Below, in pieces: positions 16,560 through 24,862 of a DNA stretch of 64,000 nucleotides (position 1 is the first letter of the stretch; every line of letters begins with the position of its first letter). The position numbers were made by a program, and so were the translations under genes. Origin of the DNA: JAHQVK01 sp036788295 (GTDB lineage Bacteria; Myxococcota; Kuafuiibacteriia; Kuafuiibacteriales; Kuafuiibacteriaceae); assembly GCA_036788295.1 (NCBI GenBank), contig DAIQNR010000002.1, forward strand, positions 124,001 through 188,000. Reading direction: 5' to 3'. The notes beneath the pieces are model-generated. The model was not told where the DNA came from. It did not search any database and worked only from the letters and a program-made list of their open reading frames with translations.

Positions 16560-17753
16560 GTGAAGCGGCTCGAGGAGCGAATACGGATTGGCATCGTCGG
16601 CCTGGGTTGGGTCGGCCGGGAAGTGGCCAGGGCCGCACTCGAGGACGGGCGGGTGTCGCTGGTGGGCGTCGCCGACATGGATCCGGTGAAGGCCGGTCGA
16701 GACTTGGGCGAGATCATCGGAGAAGGGCGCCTCGGGGTGCCCATCGACCCCGATGTGGAGAGCATGCTGCGCCGGGCCCGACCGGAGGTCGCGGTCCTGT
16801 GCACCGCGACCGACGTCGAGGTGCTCGGTCCGGCCCTCGAGTGCTGCGTCGCCCACGGAGCCCACGTCGTGACCACGTGCGAGAACCTCGCCGACGGCGA
16901 GCTCGGTCTCGCTCAGCTCGAGCCCGGTTTCGACGACCGGGCGAGGGACGCCGGGGTCGTGGTGCTCGCCACCGGGGTCAATCCCGGTTTCGCCATGGAT
17001 CGGCTGCCGGTGATGCTCGCCCAGGCGACTAGGCACATTCGGCGGATACGGGTCGCGCGCGTGGTCGATGCGGCGACGAGGCGGGCCCAGCTCCAGAGCA
17101 AGATCGGCGTCGGTCGGGCCCCGTCGGACTTCGCCGACGCCATCCGGGACGGGACCATCGGCCACGCTGGCTTGTCCTGCAGCCTGCGGCTCGTCGCGAA
17201 GGGCCTCGGCATCAGCCTCGAGAAGACGTCGGAGGCGTTTTCTCCGGTCATCGCGGCCGAAGACACCGCGTCGGTGCTCGGTCCGGTGCCCGCGGGCCGG
17301 GTCCGCGGGATCTACCAGATCGCCCGCGGCTATCGGGCCCACCGCGAGGTCATCACCCTCGAGCTGACGATGGCGCTCGGCGAGCCGCGCCCCCGCGACA
17401 CCATCGACATCGTGGGGGAGCCGCCCATCCATTTCGAAGGCGAGCTCCCCGGCGACGAGTGCACGGTGGCCACGGTGCTCTCCGCCATCTACGTGGTCGT
17501 CAACATGCGGCCGGGGGTGCGTTCGGTGCTCGAGGTCCCGCTCGAGCAACCCGAGGAGCCGCCCCCCGCCCCCCGGGTCGCTTCGGCGGCGGTGACCCAG
17601 CTGCCGGTGCCGGCCGAGCGGTTGGAGCCGGCCCCGAACCTGGAAATGGAGACGGCGCCGGAGTCGACGCCAGCTCCGAGACGGCGGGCGGCCCGGTCCA
17701 AAAAGAGCTCGAATCGGCGCAAGAAGGCCCAGACCACGCCTGCGGACGGGTGA
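16560..17753 (+). CDS. DapB-like / 2,4-diaminopentanoate dehydrogenase-like NAD(P) oxidoreductase
   Basis: 397 aa. N-terminal Rossmann fold with the dinucleotide loop GIVGLGWVGREVAR, then the DapB-type substrate region (VVTTCENLADGE, LATGVNPGFAMD) and a second alpha/beta domain ending near residue 330. This is the layout of dihydrodipicolinate-reductase-like proteins, which include 2,4-diaminopentanoate dehydrogenase. The canonical DapB catalytic HHxxK motif is not seen, so lysine synthesis is unlikely. The last 65 residues are a Pro-rich, then Lys/Arg-rich tail (ARSKKSSNRRKKAQ), unusual for the family. GTG start. Substrate unknown. Confidence 0.75.
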   Translation: MKRLEERIRIGIVGLGWVGREVARAALEDGRVSLVGVADMDPVKAGRDLGEIIGEGRLGVPIDPDVESMLRRARPEVAVLCTATDVEVLGPALECCVAHGAHVVTTCENLADGELGLAQLEPGFDDRARDAGVVVLATGVNPGFAMDRLPVMLAQATRHIRRIRVARVVDAATRRAQLQSKIGVGRAPSDFADAIRDGTIGHAGLSCSLRLVAKGLGISLEKTSEAFSPVIAAEDTASVLGPVPAGRVRGIYQIARGYRAHREVITLELTMALGEPRPRDTIDIVGEPPIHFEGELPGDECTVATVLSAIYVVVNMRPGVRSVLEVPLEQPEEPPPAPRVASAAVTQLPVPAERLEPAPNLEMETAPESTPAPRRRAARSKKSSNRRKKAQTTPADG

Positions 17754-17865
17754 CCGGCGGTTCCGACGGCAGGACCGGGCCTCGCCTACCGGCCTGGGTC
17801 ACGCCGCCGTCCTTCCGCGGAGGCGGGCAGGAGCCGATGCCCACCGCCTCTGGTATGGTCCCGGG

Positions 17866-19281
17866 GTGTCCCGGATCGAACGGATCCGCCCCGGCGAGGT
17901 GATGAACGGCAGCCTCCGTGACGAGCCGATCGCGGCCCTGCTCGTGGGCGCGCTTCGGGCCCATTTCACTGGGTTGCTGGAGTTCCTAAGATCAGGCAGT
18001 GGACCCCAGAGCGTGGTCTTTCGGTCCGGCGTTCCCGTGCGGGTGGAGCTGCCCGACGGGGATGCCCCCGACCGGGCCGCGCCTCCTTCTGATCGTCTCG
18101 CCCACCGGCGCAAGGCGGAGCAGGGCCTCACCCGGTTGTTCGCCGAGCGGGATCTCGCGTTTCGGGCGGTGGAGGGCCTCGACGATCCGGTGCCCGGGCC
18201 CGCCCTCGTGCTCGAGCCCCTGCCTCTCCTGTTTCGGGGGTTTTCGGCCCACCTGGGCTCAGCCCGCCCGTTTCTTCCTCCGCGCGAGACCCGGCTTCGA
18301 CTGGCCGATACCTATCCGGACGGGGTGGATCCGTTCCAGTTCGGCGCCGAGCTCGAGGCGTTGGTTCGGGCCGGGCTCGGGGTCGAGGCGCTCGTCGCCC
18401 AAGGGGTGGCCCGAGCGAAGGCGGAGGCGGCGGTGGCCTGCCTCGTGGTGACCGAGATGGCCTTCGCCGAGGCCGCAGCGGGCGACCTCGATTCCCAACC
18501 GGCGGCGGGTCCCAAGTCCGGCGGGCTCGGCCGAGCCGAGGGCGAAGGTCTCGTGGTCCACCGCCGGGTGCCTCACCGTCCCGAAGCGGGCTCCGCCCGC
18601 CGCGAGCTCGATCCGCGGCCCTCTCGGTCCTCGGTTCCTGCGCCGTCCGTGCCGGATGCGACCGGGCTCTTGCCCGCGGAGGCCGCGCCATCGGTGACGC
18701 AGCGCCTCTCTCCTCTTTTGGGTCGGGGGTACTACCAGATGCTGAGGGTGGGTCCGGAGACCGATCCCGCGCAGCTCGAGCGGGCCTATCGGTTCCTGGT
18801 GAATCGGCTCGCCGAGGAGCCGGGGGACGAGGGGACGGCTGCGCTCGCGGGGCTGTACCGGGAGGCGTTCACCTTTCTCGGCGACCGCGCGCGCGCGGCC
18901 CGGTACGCGGCCGTTTCGGACGGCGAGCGCGCTGCCCTCGAAGCGGAGCCGAGGGCAGAGCGGGCCCTGCTCGCGGTCGGGGACGGACGGTTCGAGGAGG
19001 CCCGGTTGCTCGCGGCGTGGGCCAGCCGCCTCGCTCCGCGGCGACAAGAGCTCTCGACGCTCCTAACGGCGGTGACCTGGCTCTCGGCGCTCCCCGAGGA
19101 CCGCGGGCCCAGCCCTCGAGCGGCCGTCGTCGTCGAAGCTCGGCGCACCGGGCATCGCCTGCTGTGGCTCGCGCTCGCTCTCGTCGCGGCGGCCGAGGGG
19201 GACAGCAAAGGCGCACGGTGGGCGGCGGCCGAGTCCGGGGTCCCCGAGCACCCCCTGCTCGCGCGGTTCGGGGGCGGCTGA
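17866..19281 (+). CDS. DUF4388 protein with degenerate J-like domain
   Basis: 471 aa. Residues 15-110 match the DUF4388 (PATAN) pattern (GSLRDEPIAALLVGALRAHF, TGLLEFLRS, VVFRSGVPVRV), a module common in myxobacterial signalling proteins. A Pro/Arg-rich linker is followed near residue 289 by YYQMLRVGPETDPAQLERAY, the start of a DnaJ-like helical domain that lacks the HPD tripeptide. A helical, TPR-like C-terminus completes it. Probably a cytoplasmic adaptor. The stop overlaps the next start (TGATG), indicating translational coupling with the two downstream genes. GTG start. Confidence 0.8.
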   Translation: MSRIERIRPGEVMNGSLRDEPIAALLVGALRAHFTGLLEFLRSGSGPQSVVFRSGVPVRVELPDGDAPDRAAPPSDRLAHRRKAEQGLTRLFAERDLAFRAVEGLDDPVPGPALVLEPLPLLFRGFSAHLGSARPFLPPRETRLRLADTYPDGVDPFQFGAELEALVRAGLGVEALVAQGVARAKAEAAVACLVVTEMAFAEAAAGDLDSQPAAGPKSGGLGRAEGEGLVVHRRVPHRPEAGSARRELDPRPSRSSVPAPSVPDATGLLPAEAAPSVTQRLSPLLGRGYYQMLRVGPETDPAQLERAYRFLVNRLAEEPGDEGTAALAGLYREAFTFLGDRARAARYAAVSDGERAALEAEPRAERALLAVGDGRFEEARLLAAWASRLAPRRQELSTLLTAVTWLSALPEDRGPSPRAAVVVEARRTGHRLLWLALALVAAAEGDSKGARWAAAESGVPEHPLLARFGGG

Positions 19282-19652
19282 TGCGGTGGTCCGCGCGACA
19301 CGGGATCTACGCCGCGGTGGCCGTTAACACCGTGCTCGCCCTCGCGCTCGGCCTCGCGCTCAGCGCGTCCGGGCCTCGGATTTTCGCGAGCCTGCAGCGC
19401 GATTTTCCTTCGGATCGGCTGGTCCTCGACAACCGCGGCCCGCCGCTCGACAGCGTCCGCCTCGAGCTCGACGGGCGCTTTGGCCGGGAAGTGCTCCGGC
19501 TCGAGCCGGGCAAGACGGATCTCGAGCTGCGGAGCTTTCGCGACCGGGAGGGCCGGCGTCCGCGCGGAGGGCAGGCGCCGAAGCGGCTGCAGGTTCACCA
19601 CCAGGGCGGCGTGGAGGTGATCGAGGTGGTTCGCATCGGGCTCGACCCATGA
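19281..19652 (+). CDS. Small membrane-anchored protein, unknown
   Basis: 123 aa with one N-terminal membrane helix (YAAVAVNTVLALALGLALSA) and an exported or cytoplasmic domain of beta character (DRLVLDNRGPPLDSVRLELD). Both ends overlap neighbours (TGATG at the start, ATGA at the end), so it is translated with the DUF4388 and YkgJ-type genes. No family recognised. Confidence 0.7.
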   Translation: MRWSARHGIYAAVAVNTVLALALGLALSASGPRIFASLQRDFPSDRLVLDNRGPPLDSVRLELDGRFGREVLRLEPGKTDLELRSFRDREGRRPRGGQAPKRLQVHHQGGVEVIEVVRIGLDP

Positions 19653-20278
19653 ACATCGAAGGGCTGTGCCGAGCGCTCGGTCTCGGCTCCGACCCGGAGG
19701 CGGTGCTGGCCGCGCTCAGGGACGTCTACGAAGAGGTCGACCGCCGCGTAGCGTCCGCGCTCGACCTCCCGTGCCGAGCCGGCTGCAGCGCCTGCTGCCA
19801 CGAGGCGGTGTTCGTGTCCGCGCCGGAGTTTCTCGCGGTGGCGGCGGCGCTCGCTTCGGCGGACCCCGGCCGGCGGGCGGCGGTGGTGGCCGAGATGCGG
19901 AGGCTCGCCGACGTCTTCGCCGATGAGCTCGAGCTGCTCGAAGGGCTCCCCGCGGGCGCGGAGCGCGACGAGGTGGCGGCCCGGATCAAGTTTCGCTGCC
20001 CGCTGCTCGCCGAGGACGAGCGGTGCTCGGTCTACGCCGTTCGCGAGCTCAACGCTCGGGCGTTCGGTCTGAGCCACGACAGGCAGCGGGGCGAGGCGTA
20101 CGGCTGCGAGCTCACCCACGAGCGTCTCCGGGTCCTGGCGGTGCCGCCCAGAAGCCTCCCGGACGCTCGCGACCTTCGCCGGCTGCTCGCCCGGAGGCTC
20201 CCAAACACCGCGCCGGTTCACGTCTATCCGTGGTGGTTCGAGCGGTACGCCTCGTTCCTTTACAGCTCGAAGTCATGA
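19649..20278 (+). CDS. YkgJ-type cysteine-cluster protein (putative zinc- or iron-chelating)
   Basis: 209 aa. The family signature is the cluster CRAGCSACC (Cys 42, 46, 49, 50), followed by two more conserved Cys in RCPLLAEDERCSVYAVREL. This is the pattern of the YkgJ/UPF0153 family, thought to bind zinc or an iron-sulfur cluster; biochemical role unknown. It starts within the stop of the previous gene (ATGA). Its last 19 bases overlap the 3' end of the convergent kinase gene. Confidence 0.85.
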   Translation: MNIEGLCRALGLGSDPEAVLAALRDVYEEVDRRVASALDLPCRAGCSACCHEAVFVSAPEFLAVAAALASADPGRRAAVVAEMRRLADVFADELELLEGLPAGAERDEVAARIKFRCPLLAEDERCSVYAVRELNARAFGLSHDRQRGEAYGCELTHERLRVLAVPPRSLPDARDLRRLLARRLPNTAPVHVYPWWFERYASFLYSSKS

Positions 20279-21552
20279 AAGCCGGGGGGCGCCTGTCCGT
20301 CCCCGCGGGGTCGTCGCTTCCGAGGTCTTCGGCTCGGTTCGGCTTCGCCGTCCTCGTCCGGTCGGTCGGAAGCGCCGAGCGCAGGCTCGGGGCTCGTCGG
20401 TGGTTTCTTCGGCTCCGGCGGCCCGACCGAGTTCGGCTCGAGCGGAGGCGGCGCCACCGACGGAGCCGGGGGCTCGGTTCGCTCCGGGGAGCGGGTTCGT
20501 CCGACCGCGGCAAAGGCGAGCAAGGCCCCAGTTGCCAGGGCGACGAGCCCGATGAGCGGCGCCATCCGGCGCACGGACCAGGTTGCCTCGGGTCGGCGCG
20601 GCGGCGGCTCCGCCGCTCGGCTCCTGCCTTCGAGAAGGGTCCGGATCTCGGCCCGGACCGCCGCCGCGCTCGGGAGCCGGCGCGACGGGTGCTTCTCGAG
20701 CAGCCGCATCACCAGCGCCGCGACCGCCTCCGGGACCTCCGGGGCCAGCGACCGCAGGGGCGGGGGCACGTCCTGGACGTGCTGCAGCAGCACCGCGATC
20801 GGAGCGTCTCCAAGAAACGGTGGCCGTCCGGCGAGGCAGCGGTAGGCGACGACGCCGAGGCTGTACAGGTCGCTGCTCGAGTCCACCGATTGGCCGAGCG
20901 CTTGCTCCGGGGACATGTACGCCGGCGTCCCGCACACCAGACCGGTCATGGTGTCGGTCGAGGCCCCGAGCTTCGCGATGCCGAAGTCGAGGACCTTCGC
21001 TCGGTCTTCGCCCTGCAAATCGACGACGTAGATGTTCTCCGGCTTGAGGTCTCGATGGACCACGCTGCGGCCGTGGGCCTCCTCGAGCGAGGCCGCCACT
21101 TGCTCGAGCAGCGACAGCACCCGGGTCCAAGGGAGGGGGCCCGACGCGGCCAGTCGCTCGAGCGTCATGCCCTCGAGGTACTCGGTCACGAAAAACGGGC
21201 GCCGGTCGGGAAGCAGGCCGAAATCGAACAGCCGCAAGGTGGACGGGTGGTCGAGGCGGGCCACGATCCTCGCCTCCTTCTCGAACCGGCGGCTGGTGTC
21301 CTCGTCGTCCGATTCGCTCGGGTGCAGGACCTTGATCGCGACGTGGCGATCGAGATCCTTCTGCACGGCCCGGTAGACCACCCCCATGCCCCCCGAGCCG
21401 ATGCGACCCACCACCCGGTACTGGCCGGCGATCGTCGCGCCGAGCATCGGGTCGTGCGGCGGCGGCTGGTCGTGGAGCGTCGTCTCGTCGTCGCGGGGCG
21501 GGGGCAGAGCCGCGTGCGCATCCGCCGCCTTCGTCTGCTCCGCGCCCCCCAC
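20260..21552 (-). CDS. Hanks-type Ser/Thr protein kinase, membrane-anchored
   Basis: 430 aa. Kinase domain about residues 43-305: Gly loop GRIGSGGMGVVY, Lys in VAIKVL, Glu helix, catalytic loop VVHRDLKPEN, DFG in VLDFGIAK and activation segment GTPAYMSPEQ. All catalytic residues are present. A membrane helix (LIGLVALATGALLAFAAV) near residue 335 is followed by a Pro/Glu-rich tail outside the membrane and a basic end. A PknB-like receptor lacking PASTA domains. The assigned GTG start lacks a ribosome site; an ATG 35 codons later (MLGATIAGQY) is a possible alternative. Confidence 0.93.
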   Translation of the reverse strand: MGGAEQTKAADAHAALPPPRDDETTLHDQPPPHDPMLGATIAGQYRVVGRIGSGGMGVVYRAVQKDLDRHVAIKVLHPSESDDEDTSRRFEKEARIVARLDHPSTLRLFDFGLLPDRRPFFVTEYLEGMTLERLAASGPLPWTRVLSLLEQVAASLEEAHGRSVVHRDLKPENIYVVDLQGEDRAKVLDFGIAKLGASTDTMTGLVCGTPAYMSPEQALGQSVDSSSDLYSLGVVAYRCLAGRPPFLGDAPIAVLLQHVQDVPPPLRSLAPEVPEAVAALVMRLLEKHPSRRLPSAAAVRAEIRTLLEGRSRAAEPPPRRPEATWSVRRMAPLIGLVALATGALLAFAAVGRTRSPERTEPPAPSVAPPPLEPNSVGPPEPKKPPTSPEPALGASDRPDEDGEAEPSRRPRKRRPRGDGQAPPGFHDFEL

Positions 21553-21562
21553 CCCGGAGGTT

Positions 21563-21823
21563 CTACGCGATCGGTCCTCGATTCTGGATCCGACGGACGG
21601 CGCAAGCGCCCGCTGGCGCGCTGGGCCGGGGCTGGCGGGACCGAACGAGCGGCGGTAGACCGGGCAGGCGCGCGGTCGGGGTGTCGTCGTCCTCCTCCCA
21701 GGCGTCGGGGTGGCCGCGGAGGCTGCTCGCCCCGAGGCGGGCGTAGAGGTTGGCGATGACTTCCTTGTCGGCTCCGTACCCAGAGGAAGCGGCGCGAAAT
21801 CGGCCGGGAGATCGTGCGAACAT
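21563..21823 (-). CDS. Possible small protein upstream of the Ser/Thr kinase
   Basis: An 86-aa frame ends 10 bases before the kinase start on the same strand. It contains a short helix (DKEVIANLYARLGASS), an acidic patch (WEEDDDTP) and a basic C-terminus. No family, no clear ribosome site. Spacing suggests an operon with the kinase, but G+C-rich DNA makes such frames common, so it is only tentative. Confidence 0.3.
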   Translation of the reverse strand: MFARSPGRFRAASSGYGADKEVIANLYARLGASSLRGHPDAWEEDDDTPTARLPGLPPLVRSRQPRPSAPAGACAVRRIQNRGPIA

Positions 21824-21846
21824 CGCTACGGTACTAAGCCATCTTC

Positions 21847-22872
21847 GTGCCAAGCAGGATGAGACAGCAAATGATCCCTTGGCAGCGGTTCGGCCGTTCG
21901 GCGAACGTTCGAACGATGTTCGGTTCGAACCGCGACCGCCGGCGACGCGCGGGCTGGGCGCTTGCGGTCCTCCTGCTGCCGGCGGCAGCGGCGGCGAGCA
22001 CCCCGCGGGCTCGGGTCGCCGCGCACAAGAAGGCCGCCTTTCGGCTGTTCGAGCAGGGCGACTACGCGGGGGGGATCGAAGAGATGGAGGCGGCCCATGC
22101 GCTGCTCCCCCACCCCGGTTTTCTGCTGAACATCGCGGTTGCCTACGAACGCTGGGGCGGACGCTGCGTCGAGGCCCTCACCGCGCTCGACCGCTTCGAT
22201 GGGCTCTGCGACCGCTGCGAACTCACGGAGGCCGGTCGGCGGCGGCGGGACAGCATCGAAGCCGTCTGCGCCACCGACGTCTCGGTGCGCAGCGAGCCTC
22301 CGGGGGCGCGGCTCGTGCTCGACGGACAGAAGAGGGTGGGGACCGCGCCCGCGACCGTCTCGATTCTTCCCGGTCGCCATTCGATCCGGGCCGAGCTCGA
22401 CGGCTACGTGCCGGCCGAGCAGAGCTTCGAGGTGAGGCAGGACGCGGGCCCGAGCCTCGTGCTCCGGCTCGCGCCCGAGGTGTTTTCGAGCCCGGCCCTC
22501 GCTCCTCCCGAACAGCCGGCGATTTTGGGCATCGAGAGGCCGCCATCGGCCGAACCGAATCGCGGACCCGCGGCGTCGGGGCCGAGCGCGTGGACGGTGC
22601 TGGCCCTCGGGGTGGGGGCGGCCGGCCTCGGGGCCGGGGCCTATTTCACCGTCACCGCGTTCGACCGAATCGACGCCGAGGCGCGGGGCCGCCGGGACGG
22701 CTCGGAGCTCGGGGAGCTGCTCGAGCTCCGCTCCGATGCGGAGGCGCAGGCGGTGGCCGCGCACGTCGGCTTCGGGATCGGCCTGCTGGGCGTCGGCATC
22801 GGGCTGTTGTCGTGGCTGCTCGATGGACCATCCTCCCCGCCCGAGCCGCCTCGAGTCGGCCTACGGTTTTGA
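21847..22872 (+). CDS. PEGA-domain protein with N-terminal TPR
   Basis: Up to 341 aa. After a basic N-terminus comes a hydrophobic signal segment (AGWALAVLLLPAAAAA). A TPR-like helical region (AFRLFEQGDYAGGIEEMEAA) with several Cys follows, then a PEGA domain (VRSEPPGARLVLDG, APATVSILPGRHSIRAELDG). Two C-terminal hydrophobic stretches (WTVLALGVGAAGLGAGAYF, VGFGIGLLGVGIGLLSWLL) end it. This is a common myxobacterial envelope architecture of unknown role. The GTG here or the ATG at 21859 or 21871 may be the true start. The lipoprotein gene begins 3 bases after it. Confidence 0.78.
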   Translation: MPSRMRQQMIPWQRFGRSANVRTMFGSNRDRRRRAGWALAVLLLPAAAAASTPRARVAAHKKAAFRLFEQGDYAGGIEEMEAAHALLPHPGFLLNIAVAYERWGGRCVEALTALDRFDGLCDRCELTEAGRRRRDSIEAVCATDVSVRSEPPGARLVLDGQKRVGTAPATVSILPGRHSIRAELDGYVPAEQSFEVRQDAGPSLVLRLAPEVFSSPALAPPEQPAILGIERPPSAEPNRGPAASGPSAWTVLALGVGAAGLGAGAYFTVTAFDRIDAEARGRRDGSELGELLELRSDAEAQAVAAHVGFGIGLLGVGIGLLSWLLDGPSSPPEPPRVGLRF

Positions 22873-22874
22873 AG

Positions 22875-23543
22875 ATGCGACGGTGGCTCGTGATCGCGGT
22901 CCTGGCCGGATGCCTGCCCGAGTTTCCCCCGCTCGAGTGCACGCGGGACGAGGAGTGCGCAGCGGCGACGGGCCGCTGCGAGGACAACCTGTGCGTGGTC
23001 GAACCGGCGCCGCTCGATCCCAGCCTCGCGTTCGAGCCGGCCCGGGTCGAGTTCGGGGTGCAGCCGGCGGGTTGCCCCGGCCCGCCCCGGACCGTCCGCC
23101 TGGTCGCTCGATCGGACGCGCAGGTGCTGTCGGTTCGGGTGGACGCCGGCTCCGGTTTCGCCTTCGAAGGGGTCGAGCCCCCGTTTTCGCTCGGCGCTGC
23201 TCAGACCGAGACCGTGCGGGTGTGGTTCGCGCCGGCCGGGATCGGCCCTCGCGAAGAGACGCTCGTCGCCCGCACCGGGGCCGGGGAGGCCCGGCTCGCG
23301 CTCATCGGTGAGAGCGCCAACCCGGCGCGGGTCGTCGAAGGCTTCGTCGCTGGGTCGGAGCCGGACTACCCGCTCGCGTTTCGACTCGTCGGCTCGGTCG
23401 AGGTGCGCGTGGCCGGATCCCAGGTCCCAGAGGGACAGGTCTGGGACGTGGACCGCGCTGAGTCCCGGCTCAGCTTTCGCCCCGGGCAGGCCCCGCCGCG
23501 GGGCGCCGCCGTCGAGGTCCGGTACGAGGCGGAGTGCCGATGA
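22875..23543 (+). CDS. ASH-like lipoprotein, small relative of the giant VWA protein
   Basis: 222 aa. N-terminus MRRWLVIAVLAGCLPEF is a lipoprotein signal with lipobox VLAGC. A Cys-rich patch follows (CTRDEECAAATGRCEDNLC), then a single ASH-like repeat starting VEFGVQPAG. The C-terminal 50 residues (VEVRVAGSQVPEGQ...PPRGAAVEVRYEAEC) match the end of the protein at 7845-11102 in pattern and length. It lacks the VWA domain. It follows the PEGA gene by 3 bases, so they are co-transcribed. Probably outer-membrane or periplasmic. Confidence 0.75.
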   Translation: MRRWLVIAVLAGCLPEFPPLECTRDEECAAATGRCEDNLCVVEPAPLDPSLAFEPARVEFGVQPAGCPGPPRTVRLVARSDAQVLSVRVDAGSGFAFEGVEPPFSLGAAQTETVRVWFAPAGIGPREETLVARTGAGEARLALIGESANPARVVEGFVAGSEPDYPLAFRLVGSVEVRVAGSQVPEGQVWDVDRAESRLSFRPGQAPPRGAAVEVRYEAECR

Positions 23544-23579
23544 ACCGGCCAAAGAGCGCCGCTCGGCCGGTTCGATGCG

Positions 23580-24236
23580 CTACCGGGCGAGCTCGAACTC
23601 GGCGCGGGCCGCCCGCTCGAGCCGAAACGTCGCGCCCGGCGCCCCGCCGGCGAGCGCGAGCAGCCGGCGGCGCCGCACCACGATGAGGTAACGACCGGGC
23701 TCGGTGGGCAGGTCCACCCGCGCCTCGCCTGGATCGGGCGCCACCGACACCGGCGCCACCGCCGGACGATCGCTCGCGTCGAGCACGGCGAGCACCGCCT
23801 CCTCCGCGTCCTCCCCCTGGCCCCAGGCCACGAGCAGCCGGCTTGCGTCTCCGGCCCGAACGAGGGCGCCGGCCGGGGGGCGGGTGACCTCGAAGCGGCC
23901 GGGCCCATCGAGCCTGGCGTCGAGTCCATCCTCGCCCGCGCGAACGTCGAGCCCAATCCAGGCGGGGCCGCCTTCGAGCCGTCCCTGGTAGATGCCGGGA
24001 CCTCGGGCCGAGGCCGAGACCGGGACTCGGCGCTCGAGGTCGGTGAGGGTGACGACCGCGTCGGTCACCGCGAGCCCCCGGGCCCGGATCTCGACCGTGA
24101 CGTCGGTGAACCGGTCGGCGATGACCCCTTGGGCCACGACCGTCAGCGTACCGGTGCCCGAGCCGGGGTCGTCCCTGCCGTCCCCGCAGGACGAGAGCGC
24201 GGCGACGGCGAGCCCAAGGGCGCGAGTCGAGGTCAT
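23580..24236 (-). CDS. Predicted lipoprotein, beta-rich, unknown
   Basis: 218 aa. Short signal peptide with a lipobox-like Cys (VAALSSCG), an acidic and Gly-rich start of the mature chain, then alternating beta-strand patterns suggesting two or three Ig-like domains (VVTLTDLERRVPVSASARG, DLPTEPGRYLIVVRRRR). No catalytic motif. The ATG overlaps the stop of the upstream beta-barrel gene (ATGA), so the two are translationally coupled and probably work together in the envelope. Confidence 0.68.
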   Translation of the reverse strand: MTSTRALGLAVAALSSCGDGRDDPGSGTGTLTVVAQGVIADRFTDVTVEIRARGLAVTDAVVTLTDLERRVPVSASARGPGIYQGRLEGGPAWIGLDVRAGEDGLDARLDGPGRFEVTRPPAGALVRAGDASRLLVAWGQGEDAEEAVLAVLDASDRPAVAPVSVAPDPGEARVDLPTEPGRYLIVVRRRRLLALAGGAPGATFRLERAARAEFELAR

Positions 24237-24775
24237 AGGAAGAACAGGAGCTGGGTCGTGGCGTGAACCATGGGGACGTCGGGCCCGCCGAAGTTGATGA
24301 GGTAGAGCCCGTCCACTTGAAACCCGAGGAACAGATCCCGGCGGAGCTTCAGTTCGATCCCCACCCCGGGCCCGAACCCCCACTGCACGATGCTGCGGCC
24401 GTCGATCTCGTTGCCGATGAGGAACTGGAAGGTCGTCCCGAACCCCAGGAACGGCCGGATGCTGTCGGTCAGGAGGTAGTAGCGGGCCTCGACCGGGGTG
24501 AGGTGGAAGACGACCGTCGTCGCGTCGAGCAGCGCCTCGTCGCCCCGAAAGCCGACCATCGCCCTCGCGGTGAACCACCAGTGGTCGGTGGCCTTGTAGC
24601 CGGCCCTCAGCCCGAAGATCGGAGCGTGCTGCTCGAGCCTCAGCTCCTCGCCGATGAAGTGGTAGCCGGCTTCGAAGCCCACCTGCTGCCCCCGGTACTG
24701 GGCGAAGGCCGAGGCCGGCCCCGAGAGGCCGGCGAGGACGAAGACGGCGGCGGCGCCACGACCGAGCACGGCCAA
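24233..24775 (-). CDS. Outer-membrane beta-barrel protein (OmpA/OmpW-like), unknown
   Basis: 180 aa. N-terminal signal peptide ending ASAFAQ, then amphipathic strands typical of an eight-stranded barrel (VGFEAGYHFIGEELRLE, FGLRAGYKATDHWWFTARAM, TPVEARYYLLTDSIRPFLGF, FGPGVGIELKLRRDLFLGFQ) and a final strand ending in FFL. First gene of a pair with the lipoprotein at 23580-24236. No pore or enzyme function can be assigned. Confidence 0.75.
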   Translation of the reverse strand: MAVLGRGAAAVFVLAGLSGPASAFAQYRGQQVGFEAGYHFIGEELRLEQHAPIFGLRAGYKATDHWWFTARAMVGFRGDEALLDATTVVFHLTPVEARYYLLTDSIRPFLGFGTTFQFLIGNEIDGRSIVQWGFGPGVGIELKLRRDLFLGFQVDGLYLINFGGPDVPMVHATTQLLFFL

Positions 24776-24862
24776 AGGGGAGCATGGACGACGCCGCCGT
24801 CAAAGGGGCAGAGTGCCGGGCCCGATTGACGGACGCGAAGTCGAGCGGGGAGGATTCCGATC

